NCBI GenBank assembly: GCA_964423545.1
Contig: CAYRFV010000069.1
Span: 1 to 21,494, forward strand
Source: JALOOE01 sp964423545
GTDB lineage: Bacteria; Chloroflexota; Anaerolineae; CG2-30-64-16
Length of the DNA: 21,494 nt
Direction: 5' to 3'
Every line of letters begins with the position of its first letter. The first letter of the stretch is position 1. Under the pieces are notes generated by a model. The model was not told where the DNA came from, did no database searches, and saw nothing but the letters and a program-made list of their open reading frames with translations. Both the position numbers and the translations under genes were made by a program. Positions 12,625 to 19,931 of the stretch are shown piece after piece.

Positions 12625-13946
12625 ATGGAGGGAAGCCCTACACTCGGACAGCAATTCACCGGCGCGCCCGGCGCGACCCCTCGAACGATATCGGCACACG
12701 CCGACGCCGAGTTCATCGCGGGCCTCTTGCAGGCCACTCTCACCGCGCGCAGGGTGGCGAGCATCGTGGCGCTGGCCTGGGCCGGGCCGCAGATCAACGC
12801 TTACACGGTCTCGCTAGGGCTGGGGGAGCAGCCGGAGCGAGTGGAAGCCCTCGCTGGCGCGTTGGCCCTGGCCGCCGGCGCGGAGTCGTGCCGGGTGGCG
12901 CGCACGGAGGGCAAGCTCCTCCTGGAGTTGCCCAAGCCGCTGAGCGAACGCCGCCCGCTACCCGCCTCCCGGCTGGAAGCACTGACCCCTGCAACGCCGA
13001 CCGCCGTACCGCTGGGCGTTACCACCGGCGGCAAGGTCGTCTGGTTCGACCTGGCCGACGAGCGTTTCTGTCATGTTGTGATCGGCGGCACCACGGGCAG
13101 CGGCAAGTCGCTGCTGGCGCGCTGGCTGCTCTACCGCGTGCTGCGTCAGAACGGGCCGGAGGAGCTACGCCTGCTGCTGGTGGATCCGAAGCGCTTCGAG
13201 TTTGCCCAGTTCGCCCACACGCCCCATCTGCTGCATCCCGTGACGAGCCAGCCGCTGGAGATCACCCGCGTGCTAAGCTGGGTCGGCGGCGAGTTGGATC
13301 GACGCGCCGAGACCGGTCGCAAGCTGCCCCGCATCATCGTGTGCATCGAGGAGGTCGCCGACATTATGAGCGGCAACCGCAGTGTCGGCGGACTGGTGGC
13401 GCGCACACCTGCACTGCACCTGCGGTTTGTGCAGGTGCAAGTGTCGCCCAGATCGGCCGCGCCCTGGGCGTCCATGCCATCGTCACGACGCAGCAGCCGG
13501 GCAGCCGGTCGCTGGGCGACAGCCTGGTCAACTACCCTGCGCGCCTGTTGAGCCGAGTGGCGTCGGCTACCCTGACTTACGGCGCGGCCGGTCGGGAGAA
13601 GACCGGCGCGCATGCGCTCCTGGGCCGCGGGGATTTCTTGCTGTTGGCAGCCGGCGAGACGACGCGCTTTCAGGCCCCGCTGGTGGACGGCCGGCAGTAC
13701 AGCCAGGTGCCGCGCGGGACGGCGGTCGCCAGCCTGGCCGCGGAGCTGCTCCACCTGGTCGAGTTCGCCGACCTGGCCCGCGATTCGCGTGGGGGCCGCG
13801 GCCGGCGGGAGCTGAGCGCGGACGATTATGCCGCCATCGCCACGGCGCTGCGCGCCGGCGCCACCGCGGATGACCTGCGCGGGGAGTTCGGCATCGGCTG
13901 GGAGCGCGCCCGCCGCCTGCGCGCGGGCTATGAGGAGGAGCAATGA
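12625..13946 (+). pseudogene. FtsK/SpoIIIE-like DNA translocase split by a 38-nt insertion
   Basis: A motor ATPase of the FtsK/TraSA type without the N-terminal membrane domain. Part one (12625-13404, 260 residues) has the alpha domain, Walker A (GGTTGSGKSLLA) and Walker B (RIIVCIEEVADIM). Part two (from about 13446) continues AQIGRALGVHAIVTTQQPGS, the conserved segment that always follows, and ends with a winged-helix-like tail (LRGEFGIGWERARRL). Removing bases 13406-13443 joins them as VARIAQIGRALG and gives a 427-residue protein. As written, frame one runs to 13551 with unrelated residues. Such motors pump double-stranded DNA in conjugation of actinomycete-type elements or in segregation. 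The ATG at 12625 follows GGAGAG. The stop overlaps the membrane-protein start. Confidence 0.85.
13406..13443 (+). repeat. 38-nt hairpin-forming insertion within the FtsK-like gene
   Basis: TGCACCTGC, loop GGTTTGT, GCAGGTGCA is a perfect 9-bp stem. CACCTGCA is also present directly just before it, and ACAC/GTGT frame the whole. The length is not a multiple of three. It interrupts the motor domain exactly between Ala-Arg and the Ile-Ala-Gln-Ile-Gly-Arg segment. Confidence 0.75.
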
Positions 13947-14389
13947 ACGACGCAGCCAAGGGCTTCCTGATCGCCCTGGGGTTGGCGCTGGTGATCGCGC
14001 TGGGCCTGGCCGTCTGGCTCCTGGGCGGCGACCGGCTGATGACGCTGGCGCTGATCCTGGTCATCACGCTTGGCCTGGCCCTGGTCCTCGCGGCCGCCGC
14101 GCTGCCGATCCGCGCCTGGCGGCGCCGCGATCCGACCGGCGAAACACACCACTACCACGACGGGACGCGCACGGTGGTCAAAGAGACACGCGTGCTCGAT
14201 GGCCGCGTGGCTGAGGCGCCGAAGCTCTATCCGCTGCCGCCCCAGCCGGCGGGCGCATTCTTCCCTGAGCTGATGCGGGCGGCCTATCGGGCCGGCATGC
14301 TGAATGCTCCGGCGGCCGATGTGTACACCGAGCCTGCCGAGGCCAAGACGTTGTCTGCCGATGGCTGGGATGGCGACATCACCGCCTGA
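13943..14389 (+). CDS. Two-transmembrane protein coupled to the FtsK-like motor
   Basis: A 148-residue protein with two hydrophobic helices at about residues 7-28 and 32-56 (ALGLALVIALGLAVWLLGG; LALILVITLGLALVLAAAAL), a basic stop-transfer (RAWRRRD), and a soluble tail of about 90 residues. The start overlaps the FtsK-like stop (ATGA at 13943-13946), so translation is coupled. Since that FtsK-like protein lacks its own membrane domain, this could be its membrane anchor or channel part. No named family recognised. Confidence 0.7.
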   Translation: MNDAAKGFLIALGLALVIALGLAVWLLGGDRLMTLALILVITLGLALVLAAAALPIRAWRRRDPTGETHHYHDGTRTVVKETRVLDGRVAEAPKLYPLPPQPAGAFFPELMRAAYRAGMLNAPAADVYTEPAEAKTLSADGWDGDITA

Positions 14390-14445
14390 CCCCCACAAAA
14401 GCAGCCAGGCGTGGGCCGCGTACACGTATGTGGTTTTTGTGGGGG
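14390..14445. repeat. Long stem-loop after the membrane-protein gene
   Basis: CCCCCACAAAA (14390-14400) and TTTTGTGGGGG (14435-14445) are perfect 11-base arms around a 34-base loop that itself contains CGTG/CACG complementarity. It starts directly after the stop codon. The A- and T-tracts are inside the stem, so it is not a standard terminator, though transcript stabilisation or termination is possible. Confidence 0.7.
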
Positions 14446-14497
14446 GCAGTGCTCCGGTCTCATAGCTCAGAGAAGTAGGATGGGTGCAGGCGCATTG

Positions 14498-14589
14498 GGG
14501 CAGGAAGCCGGACGCCGCCCTATGGGGGCAGAAAGCCGGGTTAGATACACATCGGGCAGGTTGCGACCGTTTCTCTAATCGGGCAAGTT
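14498..14589 (+). repeat. GGGCA-led repeats at 27-28 bp intervals
   Basis: GGGCAGGAAGCCGG (14498), GGGCAGAAAGCCGG (14526), GGGCAGGTTGC (14554) and GGGCAAGTT (14581) occur at spacings of 28, 28 and 27 bases. The last two are preceded by the same ATC. They fill the non-coding gap before the winged-helix gene. The intervening bases differ, so this is an array of binding-site-like words rather than a CRISPR or microsatellite. Confidence 0.55.
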
Positions 14590-14635
14590 CCCCAACTGTG
14601 CTTGTGGCGCGATGGGGAGTGTTGGAGGTTCAAAC

Positions 14636-15487
14636 ATGTCTTGTGATCACATCACCGACCTGGCGCAGCGGTTGGCGTGGCTACCGACGGACGGCTCCGA
14701 CCCGACCGACGTGCCCGCGCCTCTGGCGGCCGTGCTGACGCCGGTCAAACGTTACCGCCACACCGCGCCCAGCCATGCGCCGGTCAATCGGCTGGAGTAC
14801 GAGTTCCTGGCCGCGTTGGCCCTGAGCGGCTGGTCCATGCGGGTGGCGCTGGCCGAGGCCGTCAATCACGGCAAAGAGCTGCACCGGCGCTCCGGGTCAT
14901 TCAAGCTGGCGTGGCGACAACTGGAACAGGCGGGGCTGTGGCAGTGTGTCCTGGCGCGGGCCGGGCAGCGGCGGCTGGCACTGGTGCGCCTGACCGAAAC
15001 GGGGAAGGCGCTGCTGGCGCAGGTCGGCGTGACCGCGGCGGCGTCTGAGTGGGAGCAGATCGAGGCACGGCATCGAGGCGGCGGCGCGGGGCAGATCAGG
15101 CACACCGCGGCGATCTGCGCGTTCCTCTATCACGCCCGGCGCAACGGCTACACCACTGAGCCTTGCCCGATCATCGAAGGGGCGGGGAACGCCGAACCGG
15201 ACGCCGGCATCGAGAACGACGAGGAGCAACTCTACGTCGAGGTGCAAGGCCGTGGCGGCGAAACCTGGCGCCGCGCCGACAAGTGGCGCAACCAGTACCG
15301 TCTGCAGGGCCGGGTCGCCATCTGCGCCGACACGCCGCTCCTGGCCGAACGCCTGGCCCGCGAGGCGCAGGTCGCCGGCGTTCCCATCGGCTACCTGACC
15401 AACCTCACCGACCTGGCCGATGGCGTCGTGCAGGGGCTGTGGACGCACCGGTGGCGTAGCCTGCATAGTCCGCTGGAGGTATGGTGA
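14636..15487 (+). CDS. Winged-helix protein with PD-(D/E)XK-like segment (replication-relaxation-like)
   Basis: A 283-residue protein. Residues about 55-135 look like winged-helix DNA binding (YEFLAALALSGWSMRVALAE, then a wing RRLALVRLTETGKALL). The second half has EPDAGIENDEEQLYVEVQGR, DKWRNQYRL and VAICADTP, an arrangement of PD, EVQ and a downstream Lys that resembles the PD-(D/E)XK nuclease fold seen in replication-relaxation and transposition-associated proteins. It may act on the element's origin or transfer site; the array immediately upstream is a candidate target. GGAGG eight bases before the ATG at 14636 fixes the start. Family call moderate, activity inferred. Confidence 0.6.
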   Translation: MSCDHITDLAQRLAWLPTDGSDPTDVPAPLAAVLTPVKRYRHTAPSHAPVNRLEYEFLAALALSGWSMRVALAEAVNHGKELHRRSGSFKLAWRQLEQAGLWQCVLARAGQRRLALVRLTETGKALLAQVGVTAAASEWEQIEARHRGGGAGQIRHTAAICAFLYHARRNGYTTEPCPIIEGAGNAEPDAGIENDEEQLYVEVQGRGGETWRRADKWRNQYRLQGRVAICADTPLLAERLAREAQVAGVPIGYLTNLTDLADGVVQGLWTHRWRSLHSPLEVW

Positions 15488-15688
15488 TAGCCCACGCGTG
15501 GCCGTCGGAAGACCGGCGGGGAGTGCGCACGATCAATCGTATCAACGATGTCAATCGAGTCAATCGTGTCAACAGATCAACTGTCAGACGCAGGGCCTGG
15601 ACCTATCTCCCGACCAGATGCGGAGTGGACGAAAAGGCCGTGAGGCGCTATCATTCGTGTAACTCCTGCTTGAAGGGTGTTCACGACA
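15488..15688. other. Gap containing repeat cluster 3
   Basis: Apart from the degenerate 9-bp repeats at 15530-15581, I see no gene here. A frame running through it from 15481 encodes the repeats as an Asn/Arg/Val series and is probably chance. Confidence 0.5.
15530..15581 (-). repeat. Degenerate repeats, cluster 3, related to the 9-bp iterons
   Basis: Read on the minus strand the units are GTTGATCT, GTTGACAC, GATTGACTC, GATTGACATC, GTTGATAC, GATTGATCG. The same core TTGA(C/T) recurs but the spacing has drifted to 8-10 bases. Orientation matches cluster 2. It may be an eroded copy or a second-affinity site. Confidence 0.6.
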
Positions 15689-15943
15689 ATGACGCATCTA
15701 CTGATCAGGGATTTTGATGTTGATACCACCGAACGGCTGAAACTACGCGCCCAGCGACACGGCCGCTCCCTGCAGGAGGAAGTGAAAGCGATCCTACAAG
15801 CCGCCGTGACCTTCTCCATGAGCGAGGCGTGTAGCGTAGCTGAGCAGTGGCAGCTCAAACTGGCCCCACAGAACACATCAGGGCAAGCCGACACCAGCTA
15901 TCGTGATAGCGCCGAGGCCATCCGCGCAGATCGAGAGCGATAA
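15689..15943 (+). CDS. FitA-like antitoxin (ribbon-helix-helix), without its toxin
   Basis: An 84-residue protein of the FitA/plasmid-stability antitoxin group: HLLIRDFDVDTTERLKLRAQ, then RHGRSLQEEVKAILQAAV. The N-terminal ribbon-helix-helix binds the operator, and the C-terminal part normally wraps a PIN-domain VapC/FitB ribonuclease. The expected toxin gene is absent: after the stop an ATG at 15948 opens only three codons before a TAA. GAAGGG lies about 11 bases before the chosen ATG; a GTG at 15677 is an alternative. Likely an orphan left by toxin deletion. Confidence 0.8.
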   Translation: MTHLLIRDFDVDTTERLKLRAQRHGRSLQEEVKAILQAAVTFSMSEACSVAEQWQLKLAPQNTSGQADTSYRDSAEAIRADRER

Positions 15944-16125
15944 GGCATGTCAGAATAATCGGACGCCTATAACCTTGAGGTATTTTCTGCCGCCATAAAA
16001 CGTAGCCCGATGATCGGGGCCGGACCAGACAAACCGGATTGTCGAGATCGCACACATGATGTACAATGTGCTCGAACGCAGCGAGAAAATAGCGGAAGAT
16101 AGACGCAGATGGTGAGGTAAATGTC
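15944..16125. other. Intergenic region between the two antitoxin loci
   Basis: Relatively AT-rich at the left. No toxin remnant could be recognised. The right half carries the promoter of the second toxin-antitoxin locus. Confidence 0.5.
16039..16067 (+). promoter_or_regulatory. Sigma70-type promoter for the UPF0175/DUF3368 locus
   Basis: TTGTCG (16039-16044), 17-base spacer, TACAAT (16062-16067), about 60 bases before the antitoxin ATG at 16126. Confidence 0.6.
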
Positions 16126-16389
16126 ATGAAGCAAGTTGTGCTGGAACTGTCCGATGACCTGGCCCGTCAGGTCGGGTCGTATCAGGGCCGTTGACAGGAG
16201 CTGGTGCTTCTGGGCCTGTCCCAACTCAAGGCGCAGGAAGCACTGACGCTCTACACCCGCGGGATCGTCTCCTTCGCCCGAGCGGCTGAGATTGCCGGCC
16301 TCTCCCGTCCTGAGATGATCCGCCAGGCGCGCGCCCTCGGCATCCGGCCGCGTTGGTCGGAGCAGATGGTGGAAGAAGAGCTGGCATGA
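16126..16389 (+). pseudogene. UPF0175-type antitoxin with in-frame TGA
   Basis: The ATG at 16126, preceded by GGTGAGG, opens MKQVVLELSDDLARQVGSYQ, the normal N-terminus of UPF0175 antitoxins. TGA at 16192-16194 (codon 23) interrupts it. The same frame then continues through the family's helix-turn-helix (RGIVSFARAAEIAGLSRPEM) to a stop that overlaps the toxin start (ATGA at 16386-16389). A GTG at 16204 with CAGGAG just upstream could let ribosomes restart and make the HTH part alone. Without the stop the protein would be 87 residues, normal for the family. It is either a nonsense mutant or expressed by reinitiation. Confidence 0.8.
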
Positions 16390-16910
16390 AGGCGGTGACC
16401 AATGCCGGCCCGCTCATCGCCTTGGGCAAGCTTGGGTTGGTTCAGTTCTTGAGCCAGTTGTATGACCCCATCCTCGTGCCGGCCCCTGTGTATCTGGAGG
16501 TGGTCACGCGCGGTCTCGAACTGGGTCAGCCGGACGCGTACGCGGTTCAGTTGGCCGTAGCCCGCCGAGAATTGGTTGTGGTCAGTGTCGAGACAGCCGA
16601 AGCATCGACAGAAGGTATCGAGCCGTCCCTGCACCTCGGCGAGCGCGCCGCGATCCAGCTCTCCCGGCAGGAGGTGACCGACTGGGTGCTCCTCGACGAC
16701 CAGCTTGAGCGCGAACAGGCCCAGGAGCTCGGTTTACGCGTTAAGGGCACCCTCGGCGTCATCGTGGAGGCCTACCGCCGGCAGTTGCTGGCCGCCGAAG
16801 AGGTCGAGCTGGTCTTCCAGGCCATCCTGGATCGAGACGACATCTGGATCAGCGACGCCCTGATGCGCCGCGTGTGGGATGCCTGGCGGCAAGAAGCAGT
16901 CGAGCTCTAG
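16386..16910 (+). CDS. DUF3368 PIN-domain toxin (putative ribonuclease)
   Basis: A 174-residue protein of the DUF3368 branch of the PIN-like nucleases: starts KAVTNAGPLIALGKLGLVQF, with YLEVV, LGERAAIQL, LLDDQLEREQAQELGL and KGTLGVIVEAYR carrying the conserved acidic residues and the GT.GVI motif. PIN toxins cleave RNA, and DUF3368 genes are regularly paired with UPF0175 antitoxins, as here with a 4-base overlap. The first residue of the usual acidic set is Asn, as in other DUF3368 members. The toxin frame is intact although the antitoxin is interrupted. Confidence 0.85.
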   Translation: MKAVTNAGPLIALGKLGLVQFLSQLYDPILVPAPVYLEVVTRGLELGQPDAYAVQLAVARRELVVVSVETAEASTEGIEPSLHLGERAAIQLSRQEVTDWVLLDDQLEREQAQELGLRVKGTLGVIVEAYRRQLLAAEEVELVFQAILDRDDIWISDALMRRVWDAWRQEAVEL

Positions 16911-17175
16911 ACCTGTCTTCCAGTATCTGTCCATTACTGGCACGCGCATCTCAGCAGCATAGATTTCGATTTCTTCGTCCCTCGCGCACCCAGCAGCCCC
17001 TTGAGCACTTCCACCAGTGTCGGTGATGCTGAAGCTCTTGTTCATATGGGCAAGACTTCCCTGATGTCGAGTTGATGGTAATGTGTCTGTACGGATTGGG
17101 TCCAGTCTTGGTGATCCGCCTCTGCTTTCGAAGTTTGCGTTTGCGCGCTACTCAGGATGACTCGATTGATCAGCC
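16911..17175. other. Intergenic boundary between element and leftward host-type genes
   Basis: No gene is supported. A minus-strand frame (start near 17045) is short and not family-like. TGACTCGATTGATC at 17157-17170 matches about one and a half units of the 9-bp repeat, immediately beside the SulP stop. No tRNA or obvious attachment duplication was found, so the element's end cannot be fixed. Confidence 0.45.
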
Positions 17176-18960
17176 TTATCCTTCAGGAAGTCTGGGGGTC
17201 GAATTTCCTCCTCCCAATCTGGCTACCTCCAGCGGGTGCATCTCCAGATAGCGATCGACCGCCTGGCCGAGCGTCGGGAAGAATCGATCCGCGCCGAACT
17301 TGACGAAAAGCTCATAGCGCTTGAGCTTATCTTTCACCGGATCCTTCATCTCCGCGAAACACAGCTCGATGCCGAATCTCGCCAGGTCGTCGTCGAGGGC
17401 CGACAGCGCCTCGGCCGCGGTGATGTCGATGTCGGTCACGGGTTCAGCGGCGACGACGACCCACTTCGTCGACGTGGGCGCATCCGCGATCGCCTGCAGG
17501 ACGTGCTCGCGGAAAATCTCAGCATTGGCGAAGAACAGGGGCGCATCCCACCGGAAGAGCACCAGGCCCGGGACGCGTTTCGCCTCAGGATAGCGCGTGA
17601 CATCGTGATAGCCTTTTAGACCGTCGACGCGGCCCAGCACCGCATCGTAGGGCCGCCACGCGCGCCAGATGAAGCCGAGCAGCGCCAGCGCGATGGCAAT
17701 GAAGATGCCCTGAATCACGCCAATCAGCGCGACGCCGAGGAAACAGACGATCGAAAGCCAGAACTCGCCACGGCGCAGGTGATACAGGCGAACGACGCTC
17801 TTGATATCCACCAGCGAGATACACGCCGCGATCACCACAGCGCCCAGGGCGGCGTTGGGCAGATTCTGCAGCAGCGTCGGCGCAAACACCAACAGCAGCG
17901 CAATACACAGCGCGCCCACCACGCCGGTAAGCTGCGTCTTAGCGTCCGCCGATTCCGCCACCGGGGTGCGTGACGAGCTGCTGCTGATGGAAAAACCCTG
18001 AAACAGCCCTGCGGCCGCGTTCGCTGCGCCGAGCGCGATGAGCTCCTGATTCTGATCGACCGTATAGCCGCCGCGCAGCGCAAAGGTGCGCGACAGCACG
18101 CTGGTGTCGGCGAAGGAAACCAGCGTAATCGCGAGGGCACCCGCCGCCAGCACGCCCAGGTCGCCCGCTGACACACGCGGAATCTGAAAGGAGGGCAGGC
18201 CCTGCGGCAAAGGCCCCACGACCGAGACGCCGGCCTTCGCCGCCAGATCGAAAACGCCCACGACGAGCGTCGCGCCGACCACGGCGATCAGCACGCCGGG
18301 GATCTTGGGCCAACGACGCTTGAAAATCAGGACGATGGCCAGGCACGCAGCGCCGATCGCAAAGGAGACCCAATTGGTCAGGCCTTGCGCGACGCCCTGC
18401 ACCAGGCTGATCGTTTCCTGGATCAGGTTATCCCCACTCGACGAAAAGCCCAGGATTTTGGGCAACTGGCCGATGAGCACGGTGAGCGCGATGCCGTTCA
18501 GGTAGCCCAGGCGGATGGGCTTGGAAAGCAGATCCGTGATGAAGCCGAAGCGCGCCAGTCCGGCGAGGATGCATAGGCCCCCGGTGAAGAGAGCCAACAT
18601 GCCGGCCAGCGCGACCAACCGATCCGGTTCGCCGGCGGCCAGCGGCACGATGGTCGCGGCGATGATGGCCGCCAGCGATGAGTCCGGCCCCAGCACCAGG
18701 ATGCGGCTCGGCCCGAAGATGGCGTACGCGAGCAGCGGCACCATGGTGGCATACAGGCCGTAGATCGCGGGCAGGCCGGAGGCTTCGGCGTAACCCATGC
18801 CCACCGGGACGAGGATCGCCGTGAGCACCAGCCCCGCCACGATGTCTTTCGGCAGCCAGGATTGCTGATAACTCCGCAGCGCGGGGAGCGCCGGGATCCA
18901 CCGGCTCAAGCCCTGCGGCCGCGCCGCGCGCACAAAAGGATTGGCGGCTTGCTGAGCCAT
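17176..18960 (-). CDS. SulP-family anion transporter with STAS domain
   Basis: A 594-residue SLC26/SulP permease. The membrane part (about residues 25-430) begins with the family hallmarks SWLPKDIVAGLVLTAILVPV, GYAEASGLPAIYGLYATMVP and GPSRILVLGPDSSLAA. It continues through FSISSSSSRTPVAESADAKT to the last helices near 415-430. A cytoplasmic STAS domain follows (about 455-575; VPGLVLFRWDAPLFFANAE, VTDIDITAAEAL). Members exchange or import sulfate, bicarbonate or other anions; the substrate cannot be read from sequence. The ATG at 18960 lies one base after the phosphatase stop, so they are co-transcribed; the longer frame to 19062 overlaps that gene. Length is normal. Confidence 0.92.
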   Translation of the reverse strand: MAQQAANPFVRAARPQGLSRWIPALPALRSYQQSWLPKDIVAGLVLTAILVPVGMGYAEASGLPAIYGLYATMVPLLAYAIFGPSRILVLGPDSSLAAIIAATIVPLAAGEPDRLVALAGMLALFTGGLCILAGLARFGFITDLLSKPIRLGYLNGIALTVLIGQLPKILGFSSSGDNLIQETISLVQGVAQGLTNWVSFAIGAACLAIVLIFKRRWPKIPGVLIAVVGATLVVGVFDLAAKAGVSVVGPLPQGLPSFQIPRVSAGDLGVLAAGALAITLVSFADTSVLSRTFALRGGYTVDQNQELIALGAANAAAGLFQGFSISSSSSRTPVAESADAKTQLTGVVGALCIALLLVFAPTLLQNLPNAALGAVVIAACISLVDIKSVVRLYHLRRGEFWLSIVCFLGVALIGVIQGIFIAIALALLGFIWRAWRPYDAVLGRVDGLKGYHDVTRYPEAKRVPGLVLFRWDAPLFFANAEIFREHVLQAIADAPTSTKWVVVAAEPVTDIDITAAEALSALDDDLARFGIELCFAEMKDPVKDKLKRYELFVKFGADRFFPTLGQAVDRYLEMHPLEVARLGGGNSTPRLPEG

Positions 18961-18961
18961 T

Positions 18962-19458
18962 TTACGAAGTCCCGTGCCGCTTATGCCAGTCCTGCTCAAA
19001 CTTGCGGATGCGCGACTGGATGTGCGGTGCGTAGGGGTCTGCCACGGCGCGCTGCTCCACAATCAGTTTCATCGCCTCGGCAGACGTATAGCCGTGCGCG
19101 ATGAGAATACACGTCGCCATAGCCACGCTGCGGTGCACCCCCGCCTTACAATGAATCAGGACGCCCCCCCATGCTCGATCACCGGCAGCGCCGCACGCAC
19201 GCCCCGACGCAGCATGAAGATCGGGATCGGTGTCAACGGCGAGTCGATGGTCGGGCAGTGTACGAAAGCAAACGGCGGCCGGGTAGAGACCAGCGGCGGC
19301 CAATACAATGGCAGCGAGACGATCAACCGCACCCCTAACTCCCAAATGTGCTCGGCGTGCTCGTGTTTGGGCAGCGACGACAGGAACAGGTAGTCGGTGA
19401 TGCGCGAAACGTCCGGAGATTGAATTTGCATACTTGATGAAGCAGCCAACAGCACCAT
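18962..19458 (-). pseudogene. Dual-specificity-type phosphatase, frameshifted at a G7 run
   Basis: The first frame (ATG 19458, or 19431 giving MQIQSPDVSRITDYLFLSSL) holds the N-terminal half of a DSP fold. It meets a stop soon after a run of seven G on the minus strand (7 C at 19164-19170). The other frame continues with the active-site loop GVLIHCKAGVHRSVAMA (Cys and Arg of HCxxGxxRS present) and the C-terminal helices to 18962. One additional G joins them into about 165 residues, a normal length. It precedes and is coupled to the SulP gene, so it may regulate the transporter by dephosphorylation; this is inferred. Homopolymer sequencing error or phase variation are both possible. Confidence 0.8.
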
Positions 19459-19538
19459 CCGCTACAAAAAAGAGAATCGGCTCACTCCGCCGAGGCACCG
19501 CATTTCGACAGAGCGAGCCATGGGAGACTACTTGAGAT

Positions 19539-19931
19539 TTACTGTTTGTTGAGCTGATCGATCTTGGCCTCCAACTCGGCGATTTGCCGAGTCAACGCGT
19601 CGAGGTCGGCCTCGGTCGGGAGATTCAACCGGGCCATGACCGCTTCGTACGCATCAGACGCCTGATGTGAGCGCTTCCAGCGCTTGCCCGCGGGCTTCGC
19701 GAATCGGCGGCGCGGCCGGTGGGGATGCAGGAGGCGTGCACGCACGTGTTGGACCGTGCTCCCACCGCGCTCGACGCTGCGCCGGTACAGGGCGCCGGCT
19801 TCATCGCCCAGCACCCCCGCGATGCCGATGCTGGCGAGGGCGAGATCGCAGGCGAATCCAAAAAGACCCCGACGAGGCGTCCGCTTCGACGCCTCTGTGC
19901 TCGCTGATACCGTAGGATTGTTGCTTTCCAA
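19539..19931 (-). CDS. Phasin-like small helical protein
   Basis: A 130-residue protein with an amphipathic first helix (RRGLFGFACDLALASIGIAG, then DEAGALYRRSVERG), a basic middle (HPHRPRRRFAKPAGKRWKR), and a C-terminal segment AVMARLNLPTEADLDALTRQ leading into a heptad-type coil. The C-terminus is characteristic of phasin / polyhydroxyalkanoate granule-associated proteins, which bind granules or membranes. I chose the TTG at 19931 because AGGAGG lies a few bases upstream; the frame is open to 20006 without a better start. Basic residues also allow a nucleoid-related role. Confidence 0.7.
   Translation of the reverse strand: MESNNPTVSASTEASKRTPRRGLFGFACDLALASIGIAGVLGDEAGALYRRSVERGGSTVQHVRARLLHPHRPRRRFAKPAGKRWKRSHQASDAYEAVMARLNLPTEADLDALTRQIAELEAKIDQLNKQ

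Noticed and set aside
13406..13443. Translational bypass like T4 gene 60
   Set aside because: No identical take-off and landing codons bracket the insert in the required phases, so bypass is not supported although not excluded.
14498..14589. CRISPR array
   Set aside because: Repeats share only 9-14 bases and the remaining bases are too short to be spacers; no cas genes.
16734..17045. Minus-strand frame of 103 codons
   Set aside because: Overlaps the DUF3368 gene antisense; the non-overlapping part has no recognisable family or ribosome binding site.
16911..17175. tRNA gene or attachment-site duplication at the element's right end
   Set aside because: No cloverleaf and no duplication with another part of the window was seen; the left end is outside.
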